NCBI RefSeq assembly: GCF_018224885.1
Contig: NZ_JAGTXB010000026.1
Coordinates: 1-64,000, forward strand
Length of the DNA: 64,000 nucleotides
Direction: 5' to 3'
DNA from: Chitinophaga hostae
GTDB lineage: Bacteria > Bacteroidota > Bacteroidia > Chitinophagales > Chitinophagaceae
The translations under genes and the position numbers were made by a program. The stretch's first letter is position 1, and every line of letters starts with the position of its first letter. Shown here piece after piece: positions 8,380 to 17,367 of this stretch. The notes below the pieces were generated by a model. It had not been told where the DNA came from and made no database searches. It saw nothing but the letters and a program-made list of their open reading frames with translations.

Positions 8380-9321
8380 CTAATGTAAACTCACTACCCT
8401 GGACATTTTCCAGGTGTCGCCCACCTGTTTCCAGATAATAATAAACTTGCTTGCTTTGGAAGGTGTTCCAACCGGCTCCTGGTTGTTATGGAATTTGTGA
8501 TAACCGATTTCCACAGCGCCATAGTGATGGATGGGGTATACTTCTATACTCCCGGGCACGATCTCCCTCGTTACCTTGCCACAGATATTTCTTTTTATAG
8601 AGGCAATCATCTCCTCCCTGGAGGTGTTCACTCCCGTTCTATCGTGATAGAACTCAATGGTATCGGCTGTCATGGCGTCCATCTTTGGCAGGTTACAGGT
8701 ATTGTAAGTATCAAAATAAAGACTGTCCATCCGGGCAATCGCTTCGTACAACGGCTCTTCGGAAGGATTGTAAGGCATGGGTACATACCGCGCGGCAGGA
8801 TCATTGTTAAAATGTGTTTTTACCTGGAAATCCATTTCTGTAGTCATTTTCCATTCACCATCCTTTTTCTTCCAGGTACGGGAAAACTTGGATTCTTCTA
8901 CCTGTTTCTCCTGCTTACCACTAACGGCCAGGTATAAACGCTGTATGCCGGTTTGAATCGCTTCGTCGTTGTTTACGGCAAATGCCTGCAAACTTCCTTT
9001 TACAATTTCACGACGCATACGGTTATTCCTGTTGGCACAAAAACGCTGTATGTTCTCAACAAAATTCGCCCTGCTCTGGTCCATGGTCAAACCATCATAC
9101 CCGTTGTCATGGTAAAAGACAAAGTCTTTCGATAATACCCTGTCCAGGGCCTCCACCTTGCAGGTGTTAAAGGCAATGTTAAACAGGAGACTATCCTTAT
9201 TCGCCAGGGCCGTAAAAAGCACATCGGATGCTTTCGCCGATTGTGCTGCCGCCCGCCGTGCACCGGGTAAAAAAACAGCTAAGAATAGTGTAAAATTAAC
9301 TAATATGACCCTTCTTTTCAT
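8380..9321 (-). CDS. Secreted protein with two NTF2-like (DUF4440-type) domains
   Basis: 313 residues with a signal peptide (LFLAVFLPGARRAAA|QSA). Two NTF2/SnoaL-like cone domains follow, about residues 35-170 and 195-313. Both carry the same pattern: LDRVLSKDFVFYHD and MDAMTADTIEFYHD at the start, REIVKGSLQAF and REIVPGSIEVYP in the middle, and W-K near the end. Such domains bind small ligands or act as enzymes, but residues here do not show which. Two copies in one chain indicate an internal duplication. A good Bacteroidota promoter precedes it. Confidence 0.75.
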   Translation of the reverse strand: MKRRVILVNFTLFLAVFLPGARRAAAQSAKASDVLFTALANKDSLLFNIAFNTCKVEALDRVLSKDFVFYHDNGYDGLTMDQSRANFVENIQRFCANRNNRMRREIVKGSLQAFAVNNDEAIQTGIQRLYLAVSGKQEKQVEESKFSRTWKKKDGEWKMTTEMDFQVKTHFNNDPAARYVPMPYNPSEEPLYEAIARMDSLYFDTYNTCNLPKMDAMTADTIEFYHDRTGVNTSREEMIASIKRNICGKVTREIVPGSIEVYPIHHYGAVEIGYHKFHNNQEPVGTPSKASKFIIIWKQVGDTWKMSRVVSLH

Positions 9322-9366
9322 GATGGTTGATTTTTAAGTCAATGTGACCATAGGATTATTGTTATG

Positions 9367-9398
9367 CAAAGATATGTGTTTTTAATAGTAGTATGCAA
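9367..9398 (-). promoter_or_regulatory. Bacteroidota-type promoter of the NTF2-like gene
   Basis: Read on the minus strand, TTG (9398-9396), a 21-base spacer and TATCTTTG (9374-9367), followed by C, match the -33/-7 consensus TTTG...TAnnTTTGY known from Bacteroides. Transcription should start near 9360, leaving a leader of about 40 bases before the ATG at 9321. Confidence 0.55.
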
Positions 9399-9612
9399 TG
9401 CATATTAGCTAAAATAGTTAAATATATTACCAGCGGCGATCGATCAGGCTGAATGGTAACTGCCCGTAACCAGACCGGTCCGCACTATCGGCAACGCTTC
9501 TTCGCCTGTATCCATCCCGCAAAAAAAACGTTTGATCACATTTGTAAGCAACTGTATCACATTCCGAAAAAACGCTGACCGGGAAAGCTAACCTTGCAAA
9601 AAAAACTACGCT

Positions 9613-10827
9613 ATGAAAAAACTAATCCTGATCTTATGTTTATGTCTTTCCGTGTTGGCGTCATTTAGCCAAAGCCTGGTTACCTTCGGGCAGCGGGACA
9701 GTATTTATTCCGCCATCCTGAAAGAAAACAGACCACTGTGGATCTATAGCCCTCCGGTGGACACCACGTGGTTTGTAAAACCGGCTTACCCGGTGGTGTA
9801 TGTGCTCGATGGCGATTTTCATTTTACGTCCATCTATGCTATGATGCAGGAACTGGGGATCACCAACGGCAACACCGCACTCCCGCAGATGATCATTGTT
9901 GGCATCCCGAATACAAACGGTAACCGCACCAGGGATCTCACGCCCACGGCAGATACCACACAAGGTAATTCCGGTGGGGGCGAGGCTTTTACCGCGTTCA
10001 TGGAAAAGGAACTGCAACCTTATATCAATCATAAATACCCGGTAGCGCCCTATAATATCCTGATGGGCCATTCCCTGGGCGGGCTGCTGGTTACCAATAC
10101 CCTGCTGAAGCATACGTCTTTATTTAACGCATACGTAGCCATAGAACCCAGCATGTTCTGGAACCGGCATCAGCTGCTGATGGCCGCCGATACCTTTTTG
10201 CAACAGGATAAATTCAAAGGGAAACGTTTCTTCCTGGCGCTTTCCCATACCATGAAGCCGGACCTTGATACCCAACAGGTAAGAAATGATCCCGACTTCG
10301 GCTCCATTCACACCAGCGACATCCTGCAACTGCTGGAGAAACTGAAGAAATACAGCAATAATCATCTCGCCTGGAATTTTAAATATTATGAAGATGATGA
10401 CCATAACTCCATACCGTTTGTGGCCCTGTACGACGGATTAAGGGCTGCTTTTCCGGGTAACCGTTTTCCCACCTATCTCTACTTTGGAAAAAGCGATGAT
10501 ATCGACTCCCTGAAAACGCTGATCGTTCGCCACTACCAGTCGCTCTCCGCACAAAGAGGCTACCGGGTACGCCCCTCCGAACAAACTTTCAACGAATTTG
10601 GCTACCGCCATCTGCAGGAGAAAAATTTTGAAAAAGCAAAGATGTTCTTCCAGCTGAACATCGACTATTTCCCCGAAAGCTTTAATACCTACGACGGGAT
10701 GGGCGACTACTACAACGAAATACATAATGTGCCACAGGCCATCGTTTACTGGAAAAAAGCACTCGCGCTGCGCAACAGCCCCGAAATAAAAGAAAAGATA
10801 GCAAAGGCAGATCCGCATCATCCATAA
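9613..10827 (+). CDS. Secreted alpha/beta-hydrolase esterase with C-terminal TPR
   Basis: 404 residues. A signal peptide (LILCLCLSVLASFSQ) leads to a putative esterase domain of the Fes/IroE type (about residues 25-280), with VVYVLDGDFHF early and the nucleophile elbow GHSLGG (S154). A late DDDHNSIPF probably supplies the His. Residues about 330-400 form TPR-like helices (YRHLQEKNFEKAKMFFQLNIDYFP and so on), a common tail in Bacteroidota esterases. The substrate is not clear; siderophore esters and acetylated sugars are both possible. The gene lies on the same strand as the GntR operon but is separated from it by a hairpin and repeats. Confidence 0.82.
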   Translation: MKKLILILCLCLSVLASFSQSLVTFGQRDSIYSAILKENRPLWIYSPPVDTTWFVKPAYPVVYVLDGDFHFTSIYAMMQELGITNGNTALPQMIIVGIPNTNGNRTRDLTPTADTTQGNSGGGEAFTAFMEKELQPYINHKYPVAPYNILMGHSLGGLLVTNTLLKHTSLFNAYVAIEPSMFWNRHQLLMAADTFLQQDKFKGKRFFLALSHTMKPDLDTQQVRNDPDFGSIHTSDILQLLEKLKKYSNNHLAWNFKYYEDDDHNSIPFVALYDGLRAAFPGNRFPTYLYFGKSDDIDSLKTLIVRHYQSLSAQRGYRVRPSEQTFNEFGYRHLQEKNFEKAKMFFQLNIDYFPESFNTYDGMGDYYNEIHNVPQAIVYWKKALALRNSPEIKEKIAKADPHHP

Positions 10828-10863
10828 AAAAAAGTTTTGCATTTAATAGAAAAAGGTAATAGC

Positions 10864-10931
10864 TTAGCAATGGTATAGGATAGTATAGTATAGGGATGCA
10901 CTTATGGTATATCGCCTTATATCATTGCTAA
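10864..10931. repeat. Long imperfect hairpin before the GntR operon
   Basis: The left arm begins TTAGCAATGGTATAGG at 10864, and its imperfect inverse ends CATTGCTAA at 10931. About 15 of 16-17 positions pair, with a loop of about 35 bases that itself contains repeats of TATAG (ATAGTATAGTATAGGG). No run of T follows, so it is not a standard terminator. It may be an operator or an RNA structure between the esterase gene and the sugar operon. Confidence 0.4.
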
Positions 10932-10944
10932 AATTCCACATTCA

Positions 10945-10979
10945 CTAAAAGCTAAAAGCTAGAAGCTAAACGCTAAACC
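10945..10979 (+). repeat. Five tandem heptamers directly before the gntR start codon
   Basis: CTAAAAG, CTAAAAG, CTAGAAG, CTAAACG and CTAAACC follow without gaps and end three bases before the ATG at 10983. They fill the place where a ribosome-binding site would lie. Short A-rich heptamers of this kind can change number by slippage, and here a change would alter the translation leader. Confidence 0.6.
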
Positions 10980-10982
10980 GGC

Positions 10983-11999
10983 ATGCGTGATCTCTACGAA
11001 CAAATACATGAGCTGGAAGGCATTCCCGGCTTATCAAAACATGAGCAGTTTGTGCAGGGAATCATCAATTCCATTAACGCTAAAACGCTTTCCCGGGGCG
11101 ACTTGCTGCCATCAGTCAACCAGCTGATAGGAGAACTGGGATTTGCCCGGGAAACAATTGCCAAAGGATACAAGGAACTGGTAGCGCGGGGCATAGTGGA
11201 ATCTAAGAACAGGAAAGGTTTTTTTGTCAGCAGCGACGACACCGGTCAGCAGCTGAAAGTGGCCTTGTTACTCTATGCCTTCGATACATTCCAGGAGGCC
11301 TTCTATAAAACATTCCGTGCCCATCTCGGCGATAATATTCATATCGACGTATTTTTTCATCATAACAACATCGAAATTTTTGAGGCCATCATCGGCAATG
11401 TAAAAGGCCGTTATGGCATGTACGTGGTGGCGCCGATTCCCCATCCGAAAACAGCCGATATCCTGAAGGTTATTCCCATGGACAAATTCCTGATGGTAGA
11501 CCGTTTTGAACCTTTGGCGGCTCCCTGTTCGTATGTAGTACAGGAGTTCGGAGATACTTCGTATACAGCGTTTGCGGCGCTAAGCGACACCATTCAAACT
11601 TTTAAGGAAATGATCTTCTATTACCGGCCGGCAACAGATACGCCGATCGAAATATTGAAAGCGTTTAAAAAGTTTGTGAAAGACTATAAAATAAAAGGGG
11701 TTATTAAAACCGCCTACGTGCCTGGTACCGTTGAAAAAGGAAAAGTATATTATACCATCAACAATACCGAACTTTGGGCCATCCTGAAAGATTGCGTGGA
11801 AAAGAAACTGGTACCGGGAACGGATGTAGGTATCCTTTCCCATAACGATGATGTGATCAAAGAAATCATTTGCGACGGCATTACTACTTATTCCACCGAC
11901 TTTGGACTAATGGGCGGGAAAGCAGCCGCTTTTGTGTTGAACAGGGAAAAGATCCAGGAGATAGTGCCTACCGTTTTAATCAGAAGAAAATCATTATAG
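10983..11999 (+). CDS. GntR-family regulator with a sugar-binding-protein-like domain
   Basis: 338 residues. Residues about 5-80 form a GntR winged helix (GDLLPSVNQLIGELGFARETIAKGYKELVARGIVESKNRKGFFV). The rest resembles a LacI/periplasmic-binding fold (VALLLYAFDTFQEAF, YGMYVVAPIPHP, GILSHNDDVIKEIICDGITTYSTDFGLMG), the usual effector domain of this subtype. Only 6 bases separate it from the symporter gene, and the alpha-galactosidase follows, so it most likely controls this operon in response to a sugar. The natural effector is not known; a galactoside is a reasonable guess from the enzyme. Confidence 0.85.
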   Translation: MRDLYEQIHELEGIPGLSKHEQFVQGIINSINAKTLSRGDLLPSVNQLIGELGFARETIAKGYKELVARGIVESKNRKGFFVSSDDTGQQLKVALLLYAFDTFQEAFYKTFRAHLGDNIHIDVFFHHNNIEIFEAIIGNVKGRYGMYVVAPIPHPKTADILKVIPMDKFLMVDRFEPLAAPCSYVVQEFGDTSYTAFAALSDTIQTFKEMIFYYRPATDTPIEILKAFKKFVKDYKIKGVIKTAYVPGTVEKGKVYYTINNTELWAILKDCVEKKLVPGTDVGILSHNDDVIKEIICDGITTYSTDFGLMGGKAAAFVLNREKIQEIVPTVLIRRKSL

Positions 12000-12005
12000 C
12001 TGTTG

Positions 12006-13604
12006 ATGCATGTTTCAACCATTATAAGTTTTGTTGTTTTTGTGGTGATTGTAACGGTATTGTCCTGGTACATAACAAGGAAGCACCAGCTGAAAACGGC
12101 GTCAGATGTGTTTCTGGGCAGTCGCAGCCTGAACTGGATTGTAATAGGAGGGGCGCTGTTCATGACCAATATCAGCGCCAACCAGTTTATCGGCGAAAAC
12201 GAATCCGTGTTCATGAACAACATGTCTATAATGGCATGGGGAGTGACCTCGGTTCTTGCCATGCTTTTTGTCAGCGAGTTCTTCATGCCCATTTACCTGC
12301 GTATAGGCGCTGTTACCACGCCCGATTTCCTGGCAGTACGGTACGACGGCGCCACAAAAAAAATTGTATCCGTGGTATTCCTCGTCAGCTACCTGGTGAA
12401 CCTCATTCCGGCAGTACTGTACGGCGGCGCCGTGGCATTCAATGGTATCTTTCATCTCAACGAAATACTGCATATCAGCTACTGGTCCGCCATATGGCTG
12501 TTGGCCTGCCTGATTGCGATCACCGGCTACCTCTACAACGTACTCGGCGGCCTGAAAGTGATCACCATGTCCGATACGGTACTGGGCGCCGGCATGATTG
12601 CCGGTGGCTTATTACTGCCGTACTTCGGGTTTAAATACCTGGGCCATGGCGATGCAGCGGAAGGACTGCGGATCGTATTGGGTACAGATACCGGCCACCT
12701 GAATGCCATTGGCAACCGGTATGATGCTGTTCCTTTCTCTACCATCTTTACCGGTATGCTGCTGGTCAACGTTTACTACTGGGGTATGGAACAATTTATT
12801 GTACAGCAGGCGCTCGGATCTGTGAACCTGGAACAAAGCCAGAAAGGGATTGCACTGGCCTGTTTGTGTAAACTGCTGTCGCCCCTGATGCTGAATATCC
12901 CCGGATTGATAGCGGTGCATTTATACCTGCATCCCCAGAGTACGGCAGAAATTTTTCCGAGACTGGCAGCAGATGCGCTGCCACCCGTATACACCGGTTT
13001 AATCGCAGCCGTGGTGTTTGGCGCAGCACTCAGCACGTTTAACGCCGGCTTAAGCAGTGCAGGTACACTTTTTACCATGAACCTGTACAAACCTTATATG
13101 TTGAAAAAGAAGGGAGAGATAGCAGAAAAAAAATTGCTCAGCACCACATGGATCTTCCAGGTGATAGTTACTTTAATAGGTATCGGTATTGCACCGTTTA
13201 TTATGTTATTCAAAGGCGGGTTTTACAATTATATACAGATGCTGTCCGGTTTTTTCAGCATCCCTATTTTTACCATCATGATCGTAGGTATGGCCACCAG
13301 GTACATTCCTGCCGTGGCCGCGAAAGTAGGACTGCTCTTCTTTTTTGTGGCGAATATCTTTTTCCAGCTGATCCTGGACACCGGTTTGCACTATCTGCAC
13401 CTGCTGGCCATCCTTTTCGTGATCACTGCTTTGCTGATGCTGGCTATCGGTAAAATATGGCCGATGGCGGTTCCCTATACACCGGCCACTACACCCAGCG
13501 TTACGCTGCAACCCTGGAAAAACCGACACTGGTATAGCGCCGTGCTGATCATCCTCATGGTGCTGCTGTTTGTTCTCTTTTCCCCGATGGGGCTGGCGAA
13601 ATAA
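12006..13604 (+). CDS. Sodium:solute symporter (SSS/SLC5 family) for a sugar
   Basis: About 532 residues with roughly 14 hydrophobic helices and the family pattern near the start: ASDVFLGSRSLNWIVIGGALFMTNISANQFIGENE, followed by YNVLGGLKVITMSDTV, and later GLIAAVVFGAALSTFNAGLSSAGTLFTMNLY. These match sodium-coupled sugar transporters of the vSGLT type. I prefer the ATG at 12006 to the TTG one codon earlier. It lies between the GntR regulator and the secreted alpha-galactosidase, so it probably imports the sugar that enzyme releases, across the inner membrane. Confidence 0.88.
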   Translation: MHVSTIISFVVFVVIVTVLSWYITRKHQLKTASDVFLGSRSLNWIVIGGALFMTNISANQFIGENESVFMNNMSIMAWGVTSVLAMLFVSEFFMPIYLRIGAVTTPDFLAVRYDGATKKIVSVVFLVSYLVNLIPAVLYGGAVAFNGIFHLNEILHISYWSAIWLLACLIAITGYLYNVLGGLKVITMSDTVLGAGMIAGGLLLPYFGFKYLGHGDAAEGLRIVLGTDTGHLNAIGNRYDAVPFSTIFTGMLLVNVYYWGMEQFIVQQALGSVNLEQSQKGIALACLCKLLSPLMLNIPGLIAVHLYLHPQSTAEIFPRLAADALPPVYTGLIAAVVFGAALSTFNAGLSSAGTLFTMNLYKPYMLKKKGEIAEKKLLSTTWIFQVIVTLIGIGIAPFIMLFKGGFYNYIQMLSGFFSIPIFTIMIVGMATRYIPAVAAKVGLLFFFVANIFFQLILDTGLHYLHLLAILFVITALLMLAIGKIWPMAVPYTPATTPSVTLQPWKNRHWYSAVLIILMVLLFVLFSPMGLAK

Positions 13605-13629
13605 TAAATAAGTCAATCATAAATAACAG

Positions 13630-15681
13630 ATGATAATGGGATCGTTTTTTAAATATTGCCGATGCCTGCTGCTCACAACGGCTTTGGGCTGTATCGTGAC
13701 ACACCTGTATGCCCAACAGAACGGGGCCATCAAAAATATAGCCTTTGGAAAAAATAACAGGATCAGTTACAACCTGCAGAATGGAAAATACAACGTATGG
13801 GTAAACGGGAAGATCATGATCAAAGATGCTTTCAGCTGGTACCAGGATAAAGGGCAACCGGATACCGCCGCCAACATCCCGCGTTCATTCTCCGTTGCTC
13901 CCCTGAAAGATGCGGCAGGTACCGGTAAGCAATATTCCATTACGGCGATCGTCAATGGTGTCAAACAGCAACAGGTCTTTTATGTGTACACCGGCGATAA
14001 TGGCTTTTATACTTCTCTCGTATTACAGGGCAATGGCGCGCATTCCCGCTCCATGAGTCCCCTGACAACCGACGCCCTGCAATTTGCCGGTAATGATACT
14101 ATGCATGCGGTACAGGTGCCTTTTGATAATGATGCATGGGTGAAGTATTATGCCGCTAACCTGGACCAGGCGAATTTTACAAGCGCTGAGGTCACCGCTG
14201 TTTTCAACACCAACGATAATAAGGGACTGGTCATCGGATCGGTGGAACATAGCAACTGGAAAACAGGCATCGCAATAAAGGGCGTGGGGAAATTAACCGC
14301 AGCTTTGTCTGTTCTCGCCGGGTGGACCGATAGTGCGGGTACCCGCGATGTAATCCGCCATGGTATCGTTTCCACCGGTGATACGCTTTGCAGGTCCCCG
14401 AAAATATATGTACTGCCGGCGGGCGACTGGAGAACGGGTATGGAGCAATATGCGAGCGCCAACCGTTATGCAGCACCGCGTTACATTTTTAACTGGGTTG
14501 CTGCCAAGCCTTTTGGCTGGAACAGCTGGGGAAGCATGCAAACAAAATTATCGCTCCCGAAAGCCAAAGCAGTGGTCGACTTCTTCGCTGATTCCTGTAA
14601 AGGATTCCGCAGTGCGGATCATACCTTGTATATAGATCTCGACTCTTACTGGGATAACCTCACCACCAATGGCATGAGCGGCGATTTCAGCCAGCTGGAG
14701 GCTTTCAGCGCCTACTGCAAACAAAAAGGATTTAAACCGGGTATTTACTGGGCGCCGTTTGTCGACTGGGGCAAGTCTTCCCGCAAGGTAGAAGGCAGCG
14801 AATACAACTATGATGAAACCTGGACGAAGGTCAACGGGAAATATCATGAGATGGATGGCGCGCGTGCCATGGACCCTACACATCCTGCTACAAAAGCAAG
14901 GATTGCATTTCTCATGAAGCGTTTTAAAGCAGCTGGTTTTGAAATGATCAAAATAGATTTTATCGGTCATGCTGCCATTGAAGCCGATGCCTTTTATAAC
15001 CCTGCCGTACATACGGGCATGCAGGCTTTTCGGGAAGGAATGGAGTACCTGGTAGATCAACTGGATGGTAAGATGCTGGTATATGCGGCCATATCGCCCA
15101 ATATGGCTACCGGCAGGTATGTGCATACCCGTCGTATTGCCTGCGATGCGTTTAAAAATATTGATGAAACAGCCTACACCATGAACGCCACCAGCTATGG
15201 CTGGTGGCAGAATATGTTGTACGATTTTTCAGATGCTGATCACGTAGTATTTGAAGGCGCGACAGCAGGGGCCAACAAAGCAAGGTTGCTCTCCGCCATC
15301 GTTACCGGCTCCGTTATTACCGGCGATGATTTTTCTGTATACAGCCACGCCTCGGCGGTTGCTCAGCAATGGCTGCAAAACCAGGAGCTGCTCAATGTAG
15401 CCAGGCAGGGGGGCGTATTCCGCCCGGTTGATCATCATAACGGAACACAGGCATCCGGCATCTTTGTAAAAAAATCAGGTAGGTATACTTATGTGGCGCT
15501 GATCAATTATACACAACAGGCGGCCGCTTTTGAGCTTCCGCTGCAACAGGCGGGATTGCCTGCCAGTGAAGTATACAGGGCAAAAGAATTATTCTCCGGA
15601 AAAATATCTTCAGAAAAAAAATCAATACGCGCTGTATTACCTGGCGCAGATGCAATGATTTATCAGCTGGAAAGCAAATAA
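13630..15681 (+). CDS. Secreted alpha-galactosidase, GH27/GH36-like
   Basis: 683 residues with a signal peptide (CLLLTTALGCIVTHLYA|QQ). An N-terminal beta domain spans about residues 25-280. The catalytic barrel opens with FGWNSWG (residues 296-301). It contains HTLYIDLDSYWD, the nucleophile in IKIDFIGH (D443) and a probable acid/base in RRIACDAF (D506), equivalent to the second aspartate of clan GH-D. A small C-terminal beta domain follows. It would hydrolyse alpha-galactosides in the periplasm or at the surface. Last gene of the gntR-symporter operon (25-base gap), ended by a strong terminator. Confidence 0.82.
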   Translation: MIMGSFFKYCRCLLLTTALGCIVTHLYAQQNGAIKNIAFGKNNRISYNLQNGKYNVWVNGKIMIKDAFSWYQDKGQPDTAANIPRSFSVAPLKDAAGTGKQYSITAIVNGVKQQQVFYVYTGDNGFYTSLVLQGNGAHSRSMSPLTTDALQFAGNDTMHAVQVPFDNDAWVKYYAANLDQANFTSAEVTAVFNTNDNKGLVIGSVEHSNWKTGIAIKGVGKLTAALSVLAGWTDSAGTRDVIRHGIVSTGDTLCRSPKIYVLPAGDWRTGMEQYASANRYAAPRYIFNWVAAKPFGWNSWGSMQTKLSLPKAKAVVDFFADSCKGFRSADHTLYIDLDSYWDNLTTNGMSGDFSQLEAFSAYCKQKGFKPGIYWAPFVDWGKSSRKVEGSEYNYDETWTKVNGKYHEMDGARAMDPTHPATKARIAFLMKRFKAAGFEMIKIDFIGHAAIEADAFYNPAVHTGMQAFREGMEYLVDQLDGKMLVYAAISPNMATGRYVHTRRIACDAFKNIDETAYTMNATSYGWWQNMLYDFSDADHVVFEGATAGANKARLLSAIVTGSVITGDDFSVYSHASAVAQQWLQNQELLNVARQGGVFRPVDHHNGTQASGIFVKKSGRYTYVALINYTQQAAAFELPLQQAGLPASEVYRAKELFSGKISSEKKSIRAVLPGADAMIYQLESK

Positions 15682-15692
15682 CACCAGGTATA

Positions 15693-15733
15693 AAACAGGC
15701 AGCAGAAGATGTACCTGCTGCCTGTTTCTTTTT
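15693..15733 (+). terminator. Terminator of the gntR-symporter-galactosidase operon
   Basis: A 13-base perfect stem, AAACAGGCAGCAG (15693-15705) and CTGCTGCCTGTTT (15715-15727), with a 9-base loop and a T-rich tail, lies 12 bases after the galactosidase stop. Confidence 0.85.
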
Positions 15734-15819
15734 TCCTTATCTTTATAAGGCATTATATCCCGATATACCCCTTACTAAGCTTTTCAGAGTAGCCATTATT
15801 AATCCTTAACAGACCCTTT

Positions 15820-16269
15820 ATGTTACGCCACTTTAGTCGTATGTCTGCCTGTGTTACGTGTATGTCATTGATGCTCTTTGTCAGTGAATCCAACGCTCAG
15901 CAAGCTTTTACAAGACTGCAACAATCCGCCGACAGCACCTATGGTTATGCTGCTGATAACCCGGTCAGGTTGAAAAACGGGAACACCGATAAGAGTATTA
16001 TTAACGGGATGAATTACCTGTCCGGCCTGGTCACGGCCAACAAGCAACGCCTGGTACTTGTAACACGCAGCGCTGTGCCGGATCCACGGGGAAAGCAGGC
16101 AATCGTGAACGACCGTTTTACCGGCGGACCGCTGAATGGTAAAGCGGGCATCCTCGACAAATATGTGTTCCTGACTGCTGATACAAAAGATACCATTACG
16201 CTTTTCATTGATATCTACAACAAAGGAGCCGTGATGGTACCGGTTGGATTAAGGTATGAGCTACCATAG
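15820..16269 (+). CDS. Small secreted protein of unknown function
   Basis: I do not recognise this 149-residue protein. It has a signal peptide (CVTCMSLMLFVSESNA|QQ), and the mature chain looks beta-rich (QRLVLVTRSAVP, DKYVFLTADTKDTITLFIDIYNKGAVMVPVGLRYELP). The pattern NGNTDKSIINGMNYLSGL suggests a conserved loop. No membrane segment beyond the signal is seen. It stands alone between the sugar operon and the BON/SH3 pair, which converge on it. Confidence 0.6.
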   Translation: MLRHFSRMSACVTCMSLMLFVSESNAQQAFTRLQQSADSTYGYAADNPVRLKNGNTDKSIINGMNYLSGLVTANKQRLVLVTRSAVPDPRGKQAIVNDRFTGGPLNGKAGILDKYVFLTADTKDTITLFIDIYNKGAVMVPVGLRYELP

Positions 16270-16284
16270 GCCGCCATCTGTTCA

Positions 16285-16317
16285 ATAAAAAAGGGGAATA
16301 ACAATCGTTATTCCCCT
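16285..16317 (-). terminator. Terminator of the BON/SH3 operon
   Basis: AGGGGAATAAC (16292-16302) pairs with GTTATTCCCCT (16307-16317) around a 4-base loop. On the minus strand the stem is followed by six T and further AT, so it ends the BON/SH3 transcript; the plus-strand tail has few T. Confidence 0.75.
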
Positions 16318-16337
16318 GGTAATGAGCTTTTATTTTA

Positions 16338-16760
16338 CTATTCAACAGGTTGTAGGTACTGTGCATACGCATAGCCCTCTTCTCCGGCATCAGTACGGAT
16401 CAGCCACCACTGATCGCTTTGTTTGCTGATCATGGAAACGATTTCTCCGTGCGCCGCTTTGCCAACAATCGGCTGGTCGGTACCAGGACCCTTACGGATG
16501 TTCAGGTTGGTAGATTCGGTTACTACTTTAAGTTTAGCGCCTGCAACAGCAGTAGCCACATTTATATTCATTACTACATCACCGGTGAGGAAGTTGGGGT
16601 CAATCTTTCCATAGATGTCCCACAGCTGATCCTTTACAGCGCCGCTCGGTGCTTCACCATCTATATGCAGTACACCATCCTGTTCATTAACCTGAAGATT
16701 GCTGGTGCCGGCAGATTTTGCTGCATCGATCAGCTCTTTGTATTTATCCTGTAATGCCAT
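16338..16760 (-). CDS. BON-like and SH3b domain protein
   Basis: 140 residues without a signal peptide. The first 70 resemble a BON-type fold (KYKELIDAAKSAGTSNLQVNEQDGVLHIDGEAPSG). Residues about 77-138 are a bacterial SH3 domain with the typical VTESTNLNIRKGPGTDQPIVGKAAHGE, and WWLIRTDAGEEGYAYAQYLQ at the end. BON domains are linked to membrane surfaces and SH3b domains to cell-wall binding, but the absence of an export signal makes the site unclear. It follows the BON lipoprotein in one operon (24-base gap). Confidence 0.8.
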   Translation of the reverse strand: MALQDKYKELIDAAKSAGTSNLQVNEQDGVLHIDGEAPSGAVKDQLWDIYGKIDPNFLTGDVVMNINVATAVAGAKLKVVTESTNLNIRKGPGTDQPIVGKAAHGEIVSMISKQSDQWWLIRTDAGEEGYAYAQYLQPVE

Positions 16761-16784
16761 GATTGTTGTATTTAGGGGTGAACA

Positions 16785-17288
16785 TTATTTTACTTTCAAA
16801 CCGGAAGCATCTACTTTTTTAGGCTTTAATGCATCCAATGCTATTTTCAGCTTTTTCCAACGGTCAGCTTTTGACTCACCGGTAATAGTAATCACACCGT
16901 CTTTAACATCAGCGGTGATGCCAGGAAAATCTTTGACAATAGCATCAACACCGGTTTTCAAAGCGGCATCCGCGGTAGCGGCAGCATCAGGTGCAGGCGG
17001 CGGCGGTGGTGGCGGGGCAGCCACTGTAATGTTGTTAACAACACTTTTTACACCCTGGGTTACTTTGGCAGCATTCTCTGCAGCATCCTTGTCTGCCTGG
17101 TTGGTTACAGTACCGGCAAGCGTTACCACACCATCTTTTACATCCGCACTAATGCCTGGGGTTGACTGTAATGCAGTGGTTACAGTGGCTTGTATGTCTG
17201 CGTCCTTGGGTTTTCCCTTGCAGGAAATCATAAACATCAGTCCCGCGGAGAGGAGCACTGTGGTAAGGTGTTTCAGTTTCATAATCAT
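16785..17288 (-). CDS. Lipoprotein with two BON domains
   Basis: 167 residues (a second Met two codons later is an equally good start). The lipobox is MISC, Cys at about 23. Two BON domains follow: residues about 29-90 (IQATVTTALQSTPGISADVKDGVVTLAGTV) and about 107-165 (DAIVKDFPGITADVKDGVITITGES), joined by a linker of eight consecutive prolines framed by Ala. The repeated ISADVKDGV / ITADVKDGV shows the copies are related. BON proteins such as OsmY tend to support envelope integrity under stress; that role here is inference. Confidence 0.82.
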   Translation of the reverse strand: MIMKLKHLTTVLLSAGLMFMISCKGKPKDADIQATVTTALQSTPGISADVKDGVVTLAGTVTNQADKDAAENAAKVTQGVKSVVNNITVAAPPPPPPPAPDAAATADAALKTGVDAIVKDFPGITADVKDGVITITGESKADRWKKLKIALDALKPKKVDASGLKVK

Positions 17289-17367
17289 ACTGAGGTTTTA
17301 GTGATGAAAAATTACTCTTTAAGTTAAGTATCTTTTTTCACCTGGCAATAATGCTGCCATATGTTGT

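Noticed and set aside
10945-10979. CRISPR-like array
   Set aside because: The repeats are 7 bases long without spacers, so this is a simple tandem repeat.
11870-12634. Open frame of 254 codons on the plus strand
   Set aside because: It overlaps the end of gntR and the start of the symporter in another frame, and its Arg/His-rich sequence matches no family.
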